DNA of 19,943 nucleotides, taken from positions 1 through 19,943 of the forward strand of contig CABPSV020000290.1 in the NCBI GenBank assembly GCA_902459845.2. The letters are read 5' to 3'. Below, in pieces: positions 8,661 to 18,894 of this stretch. The number at the start of each line of letters is the position of its first letter. Position 1 is the stretch's first letter. Origin of the DNA: Hepatocystis sp. ex Piliocolobus tephrosceles. Lineage: Eukaryota > Apicomplexa > Aconoidasida > Haemosporida > Plasmodiidae. A program made the position numbers and the translations under genes. The notes under the pieces are model-generated. The model saw nothing but the letters and a program-made list of their open reading frames with translations. It ran no database searches and was not told where the DNA came from.

Positions 8661-8916
8661 TCCATTTTGTTATTTTGCCATTTCGTTATTTTACCATTTC
8701 GTTATTTTATCATTTTGTTATTTTACCATTTCGTTATTTTACCATTTCGTTATTTTACCATTTTGTTATTTTATCATTTTGTTATTTTACCATTTCGTTA
8801 TTTTACCATTTCGTTATTTTACCATTTTGTTATTTTATCATTTTGTTATTCTACCATTTTGTTATTTTACCATTTTGTTATTTTACCATTTTGTTATTTT
8901 ACCATTTCGTTATTTT
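8661..8916 (+). repeat. 16-bp minisatellite, 16 units, with a 64-bp higher-order period
   Basis: Sixteen exact-length units of accatttcgttatttt. Each varies at base 2 (C/T) and base 8 (C/T), apart from first-base changes in units 1 and 2 and one extra change in unit 12. Units 5-8 (8725-8788) and 9-12 (8789-8852) carry the same four-unit order and differ by one base. Units 2-4 look like the same block with one unit missing. As 16 is not a multiple of three, every frame yields a 16-residue periodic peptide. Confidence 0.9.
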
Positions 8917-9076
8917 GTTTTGTTTGTATTGTAACGCAAAACATAACTTTTTTAAATAATCAAAAACTTGCTTTAAATTTATAATATTAGTGTTATAATT
9001 TTATATATACATTTTTTTTTAAATATACAAAAACTTGCTTTAAATTTATATTTTTAATGCTATACTTTTATCTATA

Positions 9077-9078
<2 letters not shown>

Positions 9079-9117
<39 letters not shown>
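9079..9117 (+). repeat. Poly-T run, 39 bases
   Basis: An uninterrupted T run in the 6881-10101 intergenic region. Confidence 0.95.
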
Positions 9118-9118
<1 letters not shown>

Positions 9119-9250
9119 AATAAGCAAAATTCTTAAATCTATGTTACTAGTGCTATATTTTTATTTATACATTTTATATTTTTTATATTTTTTTTATGTT
9201 TCTAATTTTGACCTTTTATACGTACAGTTTTTATCAGATTTGCTTATCTA

Positions 9251-9351
9251 TTTATTGATTTATTTATTGATTTATTTATTGATTTATTTATTGATTTAAT
9301 TATTGATTTATTTATTGATTTATTTATTTATTGATTTATTTATTTATTTAA
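9251..9351 (+). repeat. 12-bp gatttatttatt repeat
   Basis: About eight units of gatttatttatt, with one ATTA change near 9300 and small expansions of the TTTA step at the right end. A T tract follows. Confidence 0.85.
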
Positions 9352-9630
9352 TTTTTTTTTTTTTTTTTTTTTAGTTCGTCGCTTTGTTCATCATATTTTT
9401 ATAACATTTGTTACTATTTTTTACCATTTCAAATTTCACCTATTTTTAAATATGAACATAAAGCCAAATATAATTGGCAGACCATACCAAACTAATAAGC
9501 AACAAAAAAATAAAAAAAAAAGAAATAAAAAAGCAGAAGTAAAATATAAAAAAGAAAAAAGTTTTTTATCTACATATATGATATGTAACTGCATGGGTAT
9601 GTTATATTTACAAAAATAATAAAAAAAAAA

Positions 9631-9700
9631 AAATGAATGAATGAAAAAATGAATGAATGAAAAAATGAATGAAAAATAGAATGAAAAATAGAATGAAAAA
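9631..9700 (+). repeat. ATGA/AAAA tetranucleotide-type repeat
   Basis: Blocks of atgaatga and atgaaaaa alternate across about 70 bases, with a later gaatgaaaaata sub-repeat. It carries many ATG triplets, so it throws up short ORFs with no coding support. Confidence 0.75.
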
Positions 9701-10101
9701 AACAATATTCAATATGTTGCATATAACAAAAACACGTTCATTTTTGCATTTTTTTTTTTTGTTTTTTGCCTATTTTTGTTTTTCTATAAAAACACATTTA
9801 CTAATATATATATATTTTTTTTTTCTAAATAATGCCGCTCTTAACATTAAGTAAAAAAATGATATAAAAAATGGCTTATTCATAAAAAAAATTAGGCTAC
9901 ATACATAAATACATACATTAATACATACATAAATACGTATATAAGTACATATATAAATACATACATAAAATACATACATATTTACGTGTATGTTTATATG
10001 TTGTAATAAAAGTACAAAGTTGCAAATACTATCACATTCCCCTTTTTTTTTTTTTTTTTTTTTTTTACGATAAAATTATAAATTTTCAAAAGTTTAGCAA
10101 T

Positions 10102-13100
10102 ATGAAGTGTGATTTCGAAATATTAGGAGAAGGTAATAAAATGCTGGTAATAAAAATTAAAGAGGAAACAGAAAATAGGACAATCAAAAACAACAACTAT
10201 ACTATTACTGATCATATAAATAACGACTATAACAACAAAAACCATACCACTAAAAATGATAAAAATAACTCACATATTGTACTACATGAATCAATTGGTG
10301 CTATTAATTATAAAACTCCTTTAATAGATAATATTTTTTTATATAGAGACATATTCAAACATGTTAATTTTTTTAGTTCAATTTTTGTACAAAATACTGT
10401 AATAAAAATTTCGAAGGAAAAAAAAAACATAAATAATAACTACAGTGATAGTGGTAGTGGTAATGGTAATGGTAATGGTAGTGACAATAGCCATAATGGC
10501 CAAAATTATAACAACCAAAAATATAACAACCAAAAATATAATAGCCAAAGCTATAATAGCCAACGCTATAATAACAATATGGATATTTTTTTACAACATC
10601 AGTGGATTAGAAAACTGAAATATGGTAATATGAACATATTTGACAAGAATTTTATTGCTACTAATAACTTAGTAGTATTAAATTTTCACGTTATTAATTT
10701 AATACAAGAAATATGTAGTATTTCCGTTTTTACTTTACCACATAAACAAAAACTTGTTTACGATGCTATAGCTAATTTTATCAAGCATGTATCCGAATTA
10801 ATAATTAGAATATATAATAAAACACATAGTAAAACTATAGTTATATATCAATACGTATATAATACTTTACTTTTATATACACCAAAAGATATACAAAATA
10901 AATTATATGATGTAAAAAAGGATTTATGTATATCTATAGATGAAATGAAAAGAAATATAACAACACATTTTAATCAATTGAATAATAATAAAAATTTTAA
11001 ATATATTAAATCTTTTTTTTTAAAAAAAAAAACAAAACAAAACAAAAAAAAAAATAGAAATAAATATATATTTAACGAATTGTATGACTCTCATGATTTT
11101 TTTTATCTTAATAAAAATATACAAGAACAAAAAAAAAAAAAAAAAAAAAACGAAATAAAAAGAATTGATTATATTGAAGAAAATTTATTTCGTGTACCAA
11201 CATATTTATTAGAATATCAGTTACCAAAAAGAGATACTTTTAATAACAATGTGGACAGTAGTGATAAGAATAAAACTAACATAGTAAGTATTTGTGCTAA
11301 TAGTAATTACAAAAATGATATTAAGAGTAACAAAAATAAAAACCCTAGCTTTAATTATATTAGTGTCGAAATAAAACTAAAAAGTGGTATGATTGATTAT
11401 GAAAATATGATTGATAAATATAGTGTACAAGAAGTAATAAAATTTAATAAAAGAAAAAGAAAAGAATTAACTTTATACATTCCTCATATTTTTTATAATC
11501 TTTTTTTTTGGGATATATTTATAAATTTAAATTATATATTTTTATCCAATAGTAATAATATTAACATATATATAAATAACAAGAATCATACAAATACTTT
11601 TTTTTATTCTTTCTTTTTTTTTAATAAATTTTTTTTTTATAATCCTTTTTTACTTTCGATTTGTAAAAATAATAATTTAAAAAAACATTTCAACAATTTA
11701 AAAGAAATTAAAAAAAAAAATGAAACAATAGATGGTTTAAATGATACATTATGCACTTCGTCTGTTCGTAGTGTAAAACGTAGTATTGATAAAAGTAATA
11801 GGACAAATATGGGTACTGTCGCGCGTCGATACGGTAATAGCAACAGTGATAGTAATGGCAACAATTATAGTAGTAGAAACAGTGATAATAGTGAAAACAG
11901 TTATAGTAGTGGCAGTAGTGAAGGTAGTGACCCCCCAGCAAGTACAACGAGTTATCATTATAATTACGACTACATCCACAACTGTATAAAACATAACTTG
12001 TTACTTTTTAAATGTCTTTTCTTAAAAAAACTACAAACGAATATATCAAGAAACAGTTCGAAAAGTCATAGTATTATAAAATATTTACACAAAACAGAAA
12101 ACACTGATTTTTTTAAATACAGCAATTATGCTAATATAAATTTTTATATATATCTTACTTTTTTTTATTTACCTTATATAGATATAGTACTTGATACAGA
12201 ATATAAATTTAATGATATATTATACTTATTAAAAAAAAAAGATTATAAAAATGTAAATAATATATTAGAACGTACTTATAATGAATATAAAAAAAAAGCG
12301 TATTCTAATTTATTAAATTGTGTTAATAATATTTTTAATTTGTGTGAAGAAAGATTATATTTTTTATTAAGTTTTTATTTTAATGAAAAAAAAAATGTTA
12401 AATATAAGACGAGCAACAAAAAATACGACTGGTTTTATTCACCATTAGCACGTGATAAAACAGAAAAAAATTGTGATAAGAAGAATAAGACAAAAGATAA
12501 ATATATTCCTGACAATATTTATCCGTTTTTTTCACAAATAAATATATGGGACAAAATAAAACAAACATGTAATTTTAATTTAAATAAAAAAGATAACATT
12601 AAATTGATTAAGAAACATGTAGTAAAATTAAAAAAATATAGTTGTACTCAATTTTATAACATTATTTATAAACATTTATTTTCAAAACTCATAGTTAATT
12701 ATTTTGCAAAAGTGGGAAATACTACATGGAATACTTTACTTTTTTTTGAACCATCCAACTGGGAATTATTAAAAATAAAACTAAGGAATAGAGTAAAAAA
12801 TAATATGTACAAGTTTATTAATTATTATACTTATATGATGTATAAAACACAAAACAAAATATTACATATATATGACAACACAATAAAAACAAATTATTAT
12901 TTTAATTTATTTATAACAAATAATATACACCTAACTGTAGAGTCATACTTTAAGCTACTACAATATTATACAAAAATATTATATAAACAAATAAAAACAT
13001 GGTATATAAAAAAAAAATATAATGAAAAAATAAATAAAAATATTATTACATGGTATAATATAATATATTTACACTATTTAAAAAATAAAGATTATATTTT

Positions 13101-14808
13101 TTCATACAAACGTTGTAAACAGCAATACAATATACTGTGTAAAAAACTTAAACAGTTTTTTCAATACAAACAATATTATTACTATTACTACTGTGGCTAT
13201 AATAGTACCTACGCTTGTAATTGTCCTTACGATTTGAATCAACTAAACAAAATTAACTGCACAAGTACGAATGAAGATATAACTATAAAAGAATTAATAA
13301 AAAACGAATTGTTTTATAACAAAAATAAATCATTGCCGATGGAGATTTGCAAATATAACAATTACAATAATAAAAATTTGATATTTTTACTAACTAGTAT
13401 TATACAAAAAGAAAAGAACCTTTTTTACAAGTTACTGTTTTTCCAATGTTTTAGTTCAGGACAAATTCAATTAGTATATTGTATTATGAATCTTATAAAT
13501 GTCTTTAAAAAAATGCTTTTTTTAAAAAAAAAAAAAAATAAATATAAAAGTGAAGAAATAAACAATTGTTTTTCAAATTTTAAATATTATAAAGATAGCT
13601 TAGATGATATTTTTTTTCTAAATTCTGATTGTTATATAAACAAAAATAAACATTTAAAAAATTTTATTGATACTAAAAAAGTTAAACGTATAGTGAAACA
13701 CATTTTTGGAAATAAAAAATTAAAAAATATAGCTAAACAAAAAAAAAAAAAAAAAATCAAATACAATGCTTTTATTTATATTAAAAATATGCATTTTCTA
13801 TTAGGTAATGAACTAATAATTGATGCAATGAATATTCTTCATAAGTTAACAAAAAATCCTTATCATGTAGCTTATATAAAACGTAATTTGAAAAAAAACA
13901 CTAGAAAGTTTTATTTTACACTATATAAAACTAGTGATAGTTTTAAACAAAAATACGCAACAGCAGATGGAGTAAAAAACAATAGTGCAACAGCTGACCC
14001 TTCCAAAAAAAGTATACTCATTCATAAACCAAATGTTAAACGAAATCATAAAAAACAAAAAGTACGAAATCACATATTGAGTAATAAAAATTTAATAAGT
14101 ACGGAACATTTCCATTACTTGACAAATGCAGTTCTTACAAACCGCATTAGCATAAAGCAACAAATTCTAAAAACAAATACTAATCTATATAAAAAAGCTT
14201 TAATCATTTATAAAGCCATGATATTTTTTGTTTGTAGATATTTAATAAGTAAAACATTTTGTGACAACAGTACAATTTTTAATATTTTTTCATGGAAGGA
14301 TAACACATATCACAATCTCCAAATTAACAATTTGTTAAAAAAAAATAGATTTAAATTTTTGACAATAAACAAAGATAAAGTATCGAAAACAGAACAAATA
14401 TTAAACGAAGAAAAAATGATTGCCTTAAAATCAAATACAATAAAAATACCCACACAAATAAGTACAAACAAACATATCAATACGGAGGATTTACACAACG
14501 ATGATATAATCTTATACTCAAAAAAAAGCAACAAAAAATATATACCAAAAAATAAATTATTAACTTATACATATCCTTTTTATAAACTTAATTTAAACAA
14601 AAAAAAAATAAAATGTTTAAAAATAAGTCATAATGAATTTAAAAACTTAATGATACAAAACTATATACCTGAAAAAAACACAAAACTATTTTATCGTATA
14701 AGCTTAATAGACCTATCTATAAAGTCGTTTAATAAAATAGACTTTTGGAAAGAACAAATGCGGAATATTATACACGTTTACCGAGATTGTTGTGTGAGTT
14801 ATATTTGA
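10102..14808 (+). CDS. Large conserved-type protein of unknown function, 1568 residues
   Basis: One uninterrupted reading frame of 4.7 kb, far beyond chance in this composition, with higher G+C than its flanks. I do not recognise a domain. Visible features are an Asn-rich N-terminus, a Gly/Asn/Ser stretch leading into four five-residue Tyr-x-x-Gln-x repeats (136-155), Lys-rich runs (about 306-322 and 340-352), a Phe-rich hydrophobic stretch near 495-515, a Ser/Asn/Gly-rich insert (about 576-616) and a Tyr/Cys-rich patch (about 1016-1045). Between these inserts lie complex Ile/Leu/Tyr/Lys-rich segments that look helical and are probably the conserved parts. No signal peptide is seen. The start follows agcaat, with a 24-base T tract 36 bases upstream. 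A possible donor GTGAGT at 14794-14799 near the stop raises a small doubt about the 3' end. Coding is certain; function is unknown. Confidence 0.92.
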   Translation: MKCDFEILGEGNKMLVIKIKEETENRTIKNNNYTITDHINNDYNNKNHTTKNDKNNSHIVLHESIGAINYKTPLIDNIFLYRDIFKHVNFFSSIFVQNTVIKISKEKKNINNNYSDSGSGNGNGNGSDNSHNGQNYNNQKYNNQKYNSQSYNSQRYNNNMDIFLQHQWIRKLKYGNMNIFDKNFIATNNLVVLNFHVINLIQEICSISVFTLPHKQKLVYDAIANFIKHVSELIIRIYNKTHSKTIVIYQYVYNTLLLYTPKDIQNKLYDVKKDLCISIDEMKRNITTHFNQLNNNKNFKYIKSFFLKKKTKQNKKKNRNKYIFNELYDSHDFFYLNKNIQEQKKKKKKNEIKRIDYIEENLFRVPTYLLEYQLPKRDTFNNNVDSSDKNKTNIVSICANSNYKNDIKSNKNKNPSFNYISVEIKLKSGMIDYENMIDKYSVQEVIKFNKRKRKELTLYIPHIFYNLFFWDIFINLNYIFLSNSNNINIYINNKNHTNTFFYSFFFFNKFFFYNPFLLSICKNNNLKKHFNNLKEIKKKNETIDGLNDTLCTSSVRSVKRSIDKSNRTNMGTVARRYGNSNSDSNGNNYSSRNSDNSENSYSSGSSEGSDPPASTTSYHYNYDYIHNCIKHNLLLFKCLFLKKLQTNISRNSSKSHSIIKYLHKTENTDFFKYSNYANINFYIYLTFFYLPYIDIVLDTEYKFNDILYLLKKKDYKNVNNILERTYNEYKKKAYSNLLNCVNNIFNLCEERLYFLLSFYFNEKKNVKYKTSNKKYDWFYSPLARDKTEKNCDKKNKTKDKYIPDNIYPFFSQINIWDKIKQTCNFNLNKKDNIKLIKKHVVKLKKYSCTQFYNIIYKHLFSKLIVNYFAKVGNTTWNTLLFFEPSNWELLKIKLRNRVKNNMYKFINYYTYMMYKTQNKILHIYDNTIKTNYYFNLFITNNIHLTVESYFKLLQYYTKILYKQIKTWYIKKKYNEKINKNIITWYNIIYLHYLKNKDYIFSYKRCKQQYNILCKKLKQFFQYKQYYYYYYCGYNSTYACNCPYDLNQLNKINCTSTNEDITIKELIKNELFYNKNKSLPMEICKYNNYNNKNLIFLLTSIIQKEKNLFYKLLFFQCFSSGQIQLVYCIMNLINVFKKMLFLKKKKNKYKSEEINNCFSNFKYYKDSLDDIFFLNSDCYINKNKHLKNFIDTKKVKRIVKHIFGNKKLKNIAKQKKKKKIKYNAFIYIKNMHFLLGNELIIDAMNILHKLTKNPYHVAYIKRNLKKNTRKFYFTLYKTSDSFKQKYATADGVKNNSATADPSKKSILIHKPNVKRNHKKQKVRNHILSNKNLISTEHFHYLTNAVLTNRISIKQQILKTNTNLYKKALIIYKAMIFFVCRYLISKTFCDNSTIFNIFSWKDNTYHNLQINNLLKKNRFKFLTINKDKVSKTEQILNEEKMIALKSNTIKIPTQISTNKHINTEDLHNDDIILYSKKSNKKYIPKNKLLTYTYPFYKLNLNKKKIKCLKISHNEFKNLMIQNYIPEKNTKLFYRISLIDLSIKSFNKIDFWKEQMRNIIHVYRDCCVSYI

Positions 14809-14859
14809 ATTTGTACTATATTTATATTTACATTTATATTTATTTTTGTGTTTTTTTGT

Positions 14860-14966
<107 letters not shown>

Positions 14967-15197
14967 CCATTTTTTTGTTTTTACCAAATTTTGCCTGATT
15001 ATTCATAAGTTTTAAAAATTAATTTTTTTTTTTTTTGTTTTTACTAACTTTCATTACCTTTATCATCTCACTTCACTTGTATTTGCTTGTGTTTGATCCG
15101 TTTTCATTATATGATTACATCATATCTTTATATAATTTATTTACATTATATTTTTACATTATATTTTACCTGATATTTTTAATTTATAAAGAAGTCT

Positions 15198-15267
15198 TTA
15201 TTTATTTATTTAATTTACTTATTTACTTATTTACTTATTCATTTACTTATTTATTTATTTATTTATT
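15198..15267 (+). repeat. TTTA/TTAC tetranucleotide run
   Basis: Repeated ttta and ttac steps with a few substitutions, followed by a T tract. Noncoding. Confidence 0.85.
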
Positions 15268-15615
15268 TTTTTTTTTTTTTTTTTCTTAAATTCTCCTCGA
15301 ATACCTTTTTCATAAATTATTTTAACTTAAGAGAAAAAAAAAAGTATATTTTCAATATAAAACACATTCATTTTAGTATTTAAATATATGCTATAAACAT
15401 AAGGCATACTCGTAAAGAACGCCAATTTTTGCCTAATAGTTTTTTTTTTTTTTTTTTCTTCTTTTCAAATTAACATTCCCTTCTTTTTACATATATAAAA
15501 AAAATTTATAAAGTTTTTAAACACCCCATATGCTTATTTTGTTATTTTATTTTTTTAGCAGTGTTGAGTAACTTTTTTTTAGAATTGTTTTAGGTATATA
15601 TAAACAGGTATAAAT

Positions 15616-15618
<3 letters not shown>

Positions 15619-15662
<44 letters not shown>
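15619..15662. repeat. (TA)n tract
   Basis: A pure TA dinucleotide run of about 44 bases. Confidence 0.95.
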
Positions 15663-15665
<3 letters not shown>

Positions 15666-15789
15666 ATATGAACTACATAAACACGTAAAATACAAACATA
15701 TGTATATATGTTTACTTTTTTAATTATTGAAAAAATTACCCGAATAAACAAAACATTATGTACCATTTAAATTATTAAATGTGATGCGT

Positions 15790-15792
<3 letters not shown>

Positions 15793-15822
<30 letters not shown>
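15793..15822. repeat. (AT)n tract
   Basis: A pure AT dinucleotide run of 30 bases. Confidence 0.95.
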
Positions 15823-15824
<2 letters not shown>

Positions 15825-15952
15825 ATTTTTTTAGTTTTTGTTTATATGTTATATGCCGTTTTGATTTAAACATTGACTTGTAATACTGTAAATTATAAGG
15901 AAAAATTAAAACAAAACACAAATAAAATAGTATACAATATCGATCATTTCAA

Positions 15953-15957
<5 letters not shown>

Positions 15958-16005
<48 letters not shown>

Positions 16006-16018
16006 AAAACAAAAAAAA

Positions 16019-16076
<58 letters not shown>
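15958..16076 (+). promoter_or_regulatory. Poly-A block upstream of the 268-residue gene
   Basis: Two long A runs, 15958-16004 (47) and 16021-16076 (56), are joined by a short A-rich spacer with two C and one T. The block ends 112 bases before the coding start. By analogy with other Plasmodium promoters it may be a nucleosome-poor core-promoter element; this is inferred. Confidence 0.4.
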
Positions 16077-16077
<1 letters not shown>

Positions 16078-16088
16078 GTTATAAATTC

Positions 16089-16149
16089 ATGACAATATGA
16101 CTTTATGACACTATAATAGTAGGACGGCTATAATTTTATGATACTATAA
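16089..16149 (+). promoter_or_regulatory. Cascade of minimal uORFs before the 268-residue gene
   Basis: Four three-residue uORFs: ATGACAATATGA (16089-16100), ATGACTTTATGA (16097-16108), ATGACACTATAA (16105-16116) and ATGATACTATAA (16138-16149). The first three overlap, each stop sharing ATGA with the next start, because of an 8-base repeat. The main ATG is at 16189, 39 bases after the last uORF stop. If the leader is transcribed, these would be expected to lower or gate translation. Confidence 0.55.
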
Positions 16150-16188
16150 AACTTTACGACATTTATCACACAAGGACGATATAAAATA

Positions 16189-16995
16189 ATGAGTGATAGT
16201 AAAGGGAGAATAAAACTAAAAATAAATTTAAGTAACACAGAAACAGAAGACAATGTTAGTAATTTTAATTTTGATCATATTTTAAATAAAAGAAGCAAAA
16301 CAAAAAGTTCTATTTATAGTGACTCCAATCAAAGTAGAGATGAATTCAAAGATGATGATACTCTTAGTTATACATCTAGTAAAAAGTCAAAAGAAAATAA
16401 TTTACAAAAAAAAATAATTTCAATTATTTCAAAATTAACTAAAATAGCTTGTATTTGTGAAGATAAAAATAATAACCTAAACGATAATATGAGTGCTAGT
16501 ATGAGTACTAGTTTGAATGATACTAATAGTGATAATGTTAAAACATATAAAAAACTTATAAAACAAATGCATAAATATGAAAAATGTTTATTAAATATAA
16601 ATTATTTTTTAAATGATAAAAATAATAATAATAATCTTGATGAAGTTACTTTTCCTAATGGCCTAATAAAAGCAGTAGATGATTATATAAGTGCCGATTA
16701 CTGGATTTACAAATATTTATTAATTGAATGTAAAAAATATAATGATAAGTATCGTAACTTAGTTCAAAATATTGCCACATTTGACAGTACACTAAAAAAT
16801 AAAATCATAAATAATGATACAAACGAAATTGTTATGCCTGTATATGCTGCCATATCAAAAGAAGACCTAAACTCTGTTGATGATTCGACAAAAAATTATT
16901 ACAAACATGTACATATACCTGAACAACTAGCTGATCATTATTTTAAAGCTATTAAAAAAAGAAATACAAATAAAGAACAAGAAGTCGAAAAATAA
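16189..16995 (+). CDS. 268-residue protein, weak resemblance to Mediator subunit MED10
   Basis: A complete single-exon frame of higher complexity than its flanks, starting MSDSKGRIKLKINLS. Residues about 15-70 are charged and Ser-rich, probably disordered. A helical region at about 74-90 and one from 118 to 200 follow, split by Asn-rich inserts. The segment 150-200 has the order seen in MED10: Val-x-(hydrophobic)-Pro (153-156), then Val-Asp (163-164), an aromatic cluster, and a long charged helix. This is compared by memory with animal MED10 and the identity is low. If right, the protein would sit in the middle module of the Mediator complex in the nucleus and link transcription factors to RNA polymerase II. 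The C-terminal part (about 210-268) ends in a basic, charged tail. Another helical nuclear protein would fit too. Coding is firm, function tentative. Confidence 0.85.
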   Translation: MSDSKGRIKLKINLSNTETEDNVSNFNFDHILNKRSKTKSSIYSDSNQSRDEFKDDDTLSYTSSKKSKENNLQKKIISIISKLTKIACICEDKNNNLNDNMSASMSTSLNDTNSDNVKTYKKLIKQMHKYEKCLLNINYFLNDKNNNNNLDEVTFPNGLIKAVDDYISADYWIYKYLLIECKKYNDKYRNLVQNIATFDSTLKNKIINNDTNEIVMPVYAAISKEDLNSVDDSTKNYYKHVHIPEQLADHYFKAIKKRNTNKEQEVEK

Positions 16996-17176
16996 ACGTT
17001 AACAGCTTGACAATATATATATATATATAAGATTTATTATATTTTTTTACTAAAAAATTAAGCAAACTTTGTATATAAATGGTTTTGTATTATGTATTGG
17101 TGGAAATTAATGAAATGTGCAAATTATTATAAGAGAAAAAAAAAAAATAAAAAAATTAGAGCGGGGAAAGGCAAAA

Positions 17177-17213
17177 ATCTGTAGATACATGCCCAAAATC
17201 TACACTTACAGAT
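17177..17213. ncRNA. Candidate hairpin in the 3' flank of the 268-residue gene
   Basis: ATCTGTAGAT (17177-17186) can pair as ATCT with AGAT (17210-17213) and GTAGAT with ATCTAC (17198-17203). The result is a bulged 10-pair hairpin around an 11-base loop with GCCC. It sits in a patch richer in G and C than its surroundings. It is about 180 bases past a stop codon, so it may be a 3' UTR structure. Confidence 0.15.
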
Positions 17214-17414
17214 ATGTGCTGTGTAAAAAAAATAAAACACATTTATACGTATAAATTAGTAACAAGTTTACACATATTTTTTTTTTTTTTTACTCTATAA
17301 TTAAGTTATTATTAATTATTGTAAAAATTATTATTATTATGTTGCTTATTTCACGTATTTTGTTTTTATGCAGTCATTTTTATACATACTTGAATTTATA
17401 TTAATATATATGAG

Positions 17415-17420
<6 letters not shown>

Positions 17421-17458
<38 letters not shown>
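17421..17458. repeat. (TA)n tract
   Basis: A pure TA dinucleotide run of about 38 bases. Confidence 0.95.
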
Positions 17459-17463
<5 letters not shown>

Positions 17464-17876
17464 TGTCACGTCATGCTATGTTATTTTTTTTTTTTTTTTT
17501 TTAATTTATCATTATTTAATTCAAAATGTTGAATGTTTTTATTTAAATTTTGTCTACGATTTTGTTCCATATTATAAAACATATATATATTTAAAGTTTT
17601 GAATTATTAAAATTTTTTCAAGTATTAAAAATGTGTTATACATATATATATATATATAAACATGTAACGTAAGTACATACACACATAAATCATGTTGTCA
17701 CATCTTGAATAGTTTAATTTTTTTATTTGACAATAAAAAAAAAAATAAAAAAGGTAAGACATGCATATATATATTTATGCAACGAACTTTGCGTTGTTCA
17801 TTGTAAATAATATCACAATTTTTTATACAGAAAAGTTAATATATATTTTCTTAGAATTACAAAAAAATTTTAAGTG

Positions 17877-17878
<2 letters not shown>

Positions 17879-17912
<34 letters not shown>
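17879..17912 (+). repeat. Poly-A run, 34 bases
   Basis: An uninterrupted run of 34 A. It gives the 17761-17973 frame its poly-Lys section. Confidence 0.95.
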
Positions 17913-17914
<2 letters not shown>

Positions 17915-18539
17915 ATGATATTATATATATATATATTTATATGTATAAATATGTGCATTTATGGATTAAATAAAGAAAAAAAAAGTTAAATACAAACTAA
18001 ACAACGTCATTTTTTTTTTTTTTTGTTTTACTGTTTTATTCTTTTTTCTTTAAAGTTTTAACAGAGTGATAATTATAAAATGTTTATATTTTTATTTTTT
18101 TTTCAAGTGGGTAAAATAACACTTTGAGTAATCAGAAGAAAGGATGTGGTTGTGTAATATAGCTTTACCACGTATATAATGTTGCACTATATATATTTTT
18201 TTTTATTTTATTTTTTTTTTTTTGCTTCCACAAACGGTGTACACAAATAAGTATTAAATGCTTGCACTTAAAGTGGTTAAAATGCGATTGTCGCCCATTC
18301 ATTCATCCATCCATCCACTATTTTATTTTATTTTATTTTATTTTGTTCCCAAAATAGATAAAACAAAAATGCATTGTCGTGTTCATGTATATATTGCTTA
18401 AAATCAAATATACGCATTTAAAGCAAATATATGCACATTAACTCAAAGGATTTTCTTTTTACAAATTACTTTTTTAATTCTCATTCGATTTATGTTGGTT
18501 ATTGTTTTTTAAATGAGCATAAGTTAATAATTACTTCGT

Positions 18540-18574
<35 letters not shown>

Positions 18575-18606
18575 CACATTTGAACATACTAAAAATTTTG
18601 TTTACG

Positions 18607-18683
<77 letters not shown>
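18607..18683 (+). repeat. Poly-A run, 77 bases
   Basis: An uninterrupted run of 77 A, about 35 bases after a 30-base T run (18541-18570). The paired T and A runs form a large imperfect inverted repeat of homopolymers. Confidence 0.95.
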
Positions 18684-18688
<5 letters not shown>

Positions 18689-18838
18689 GAAACAAATTAA
18701 AAAACGCAAAATAATTTATTTTATAAAATACTTCGTTTACAAATTATGTAATTAACATAACTTATATATTTTGAATGTAAACATTTTTATAAAAGAAAAA
18801 AAAAAAAAAAAAAAACTACAACATTATGACATGCACAT

Positions 18839-18845
<7 letters not shown>

Positions 18846-18889
<44 letters not shown>
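18846..18889. repeat. (TA)n tract
   Basis: A pure AT dinucleotide run of about 44 bases. Confidence 0.95.

Positions 18890-18894
<5 letters not shown>

Larger units (their letters stand above)
6881..10101. other. Intergenic region between ATAD3 and the large unknown gene
   Basis: This is about 3.2 kb with no supported gene and the most repeat-dense part of the window. It contains a tetranucleotide run, a 13-bp A/T repeat, a 12-bp GTAAGT-bearing array, two perfect palindromes, (TA)n, a 16-bp array with higher-order structure, a 12-bp TTGA-bearing array, an ATGA-rich run and several poly-T tracts. Mixed-composition segments at about 7020-7110 and 7255-7440 show nothing recognisable. ORFs over the arrays are periodic translations, not genes. 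Confidence 0.8.

Noticed and set aside
8643..8984. Two overlapping + strand frames rich in Phe, Leu and His
   Set aside because: Both are periodic readings of the 16-base minisatellite, which stays open in several frames.
7690..9351. CRISPR-like or telomere-like array
   Set aside because: The units are direct tandem minisatellites without spacers, and the unit is not the Plasmodium telomere repeat GGGTTYA.
11637..11994. Frames opposite and beside the Ser/Asn-rich part of the large gene
   Set aside because: They are shadows of repeated agt/aat codons in the real frame.
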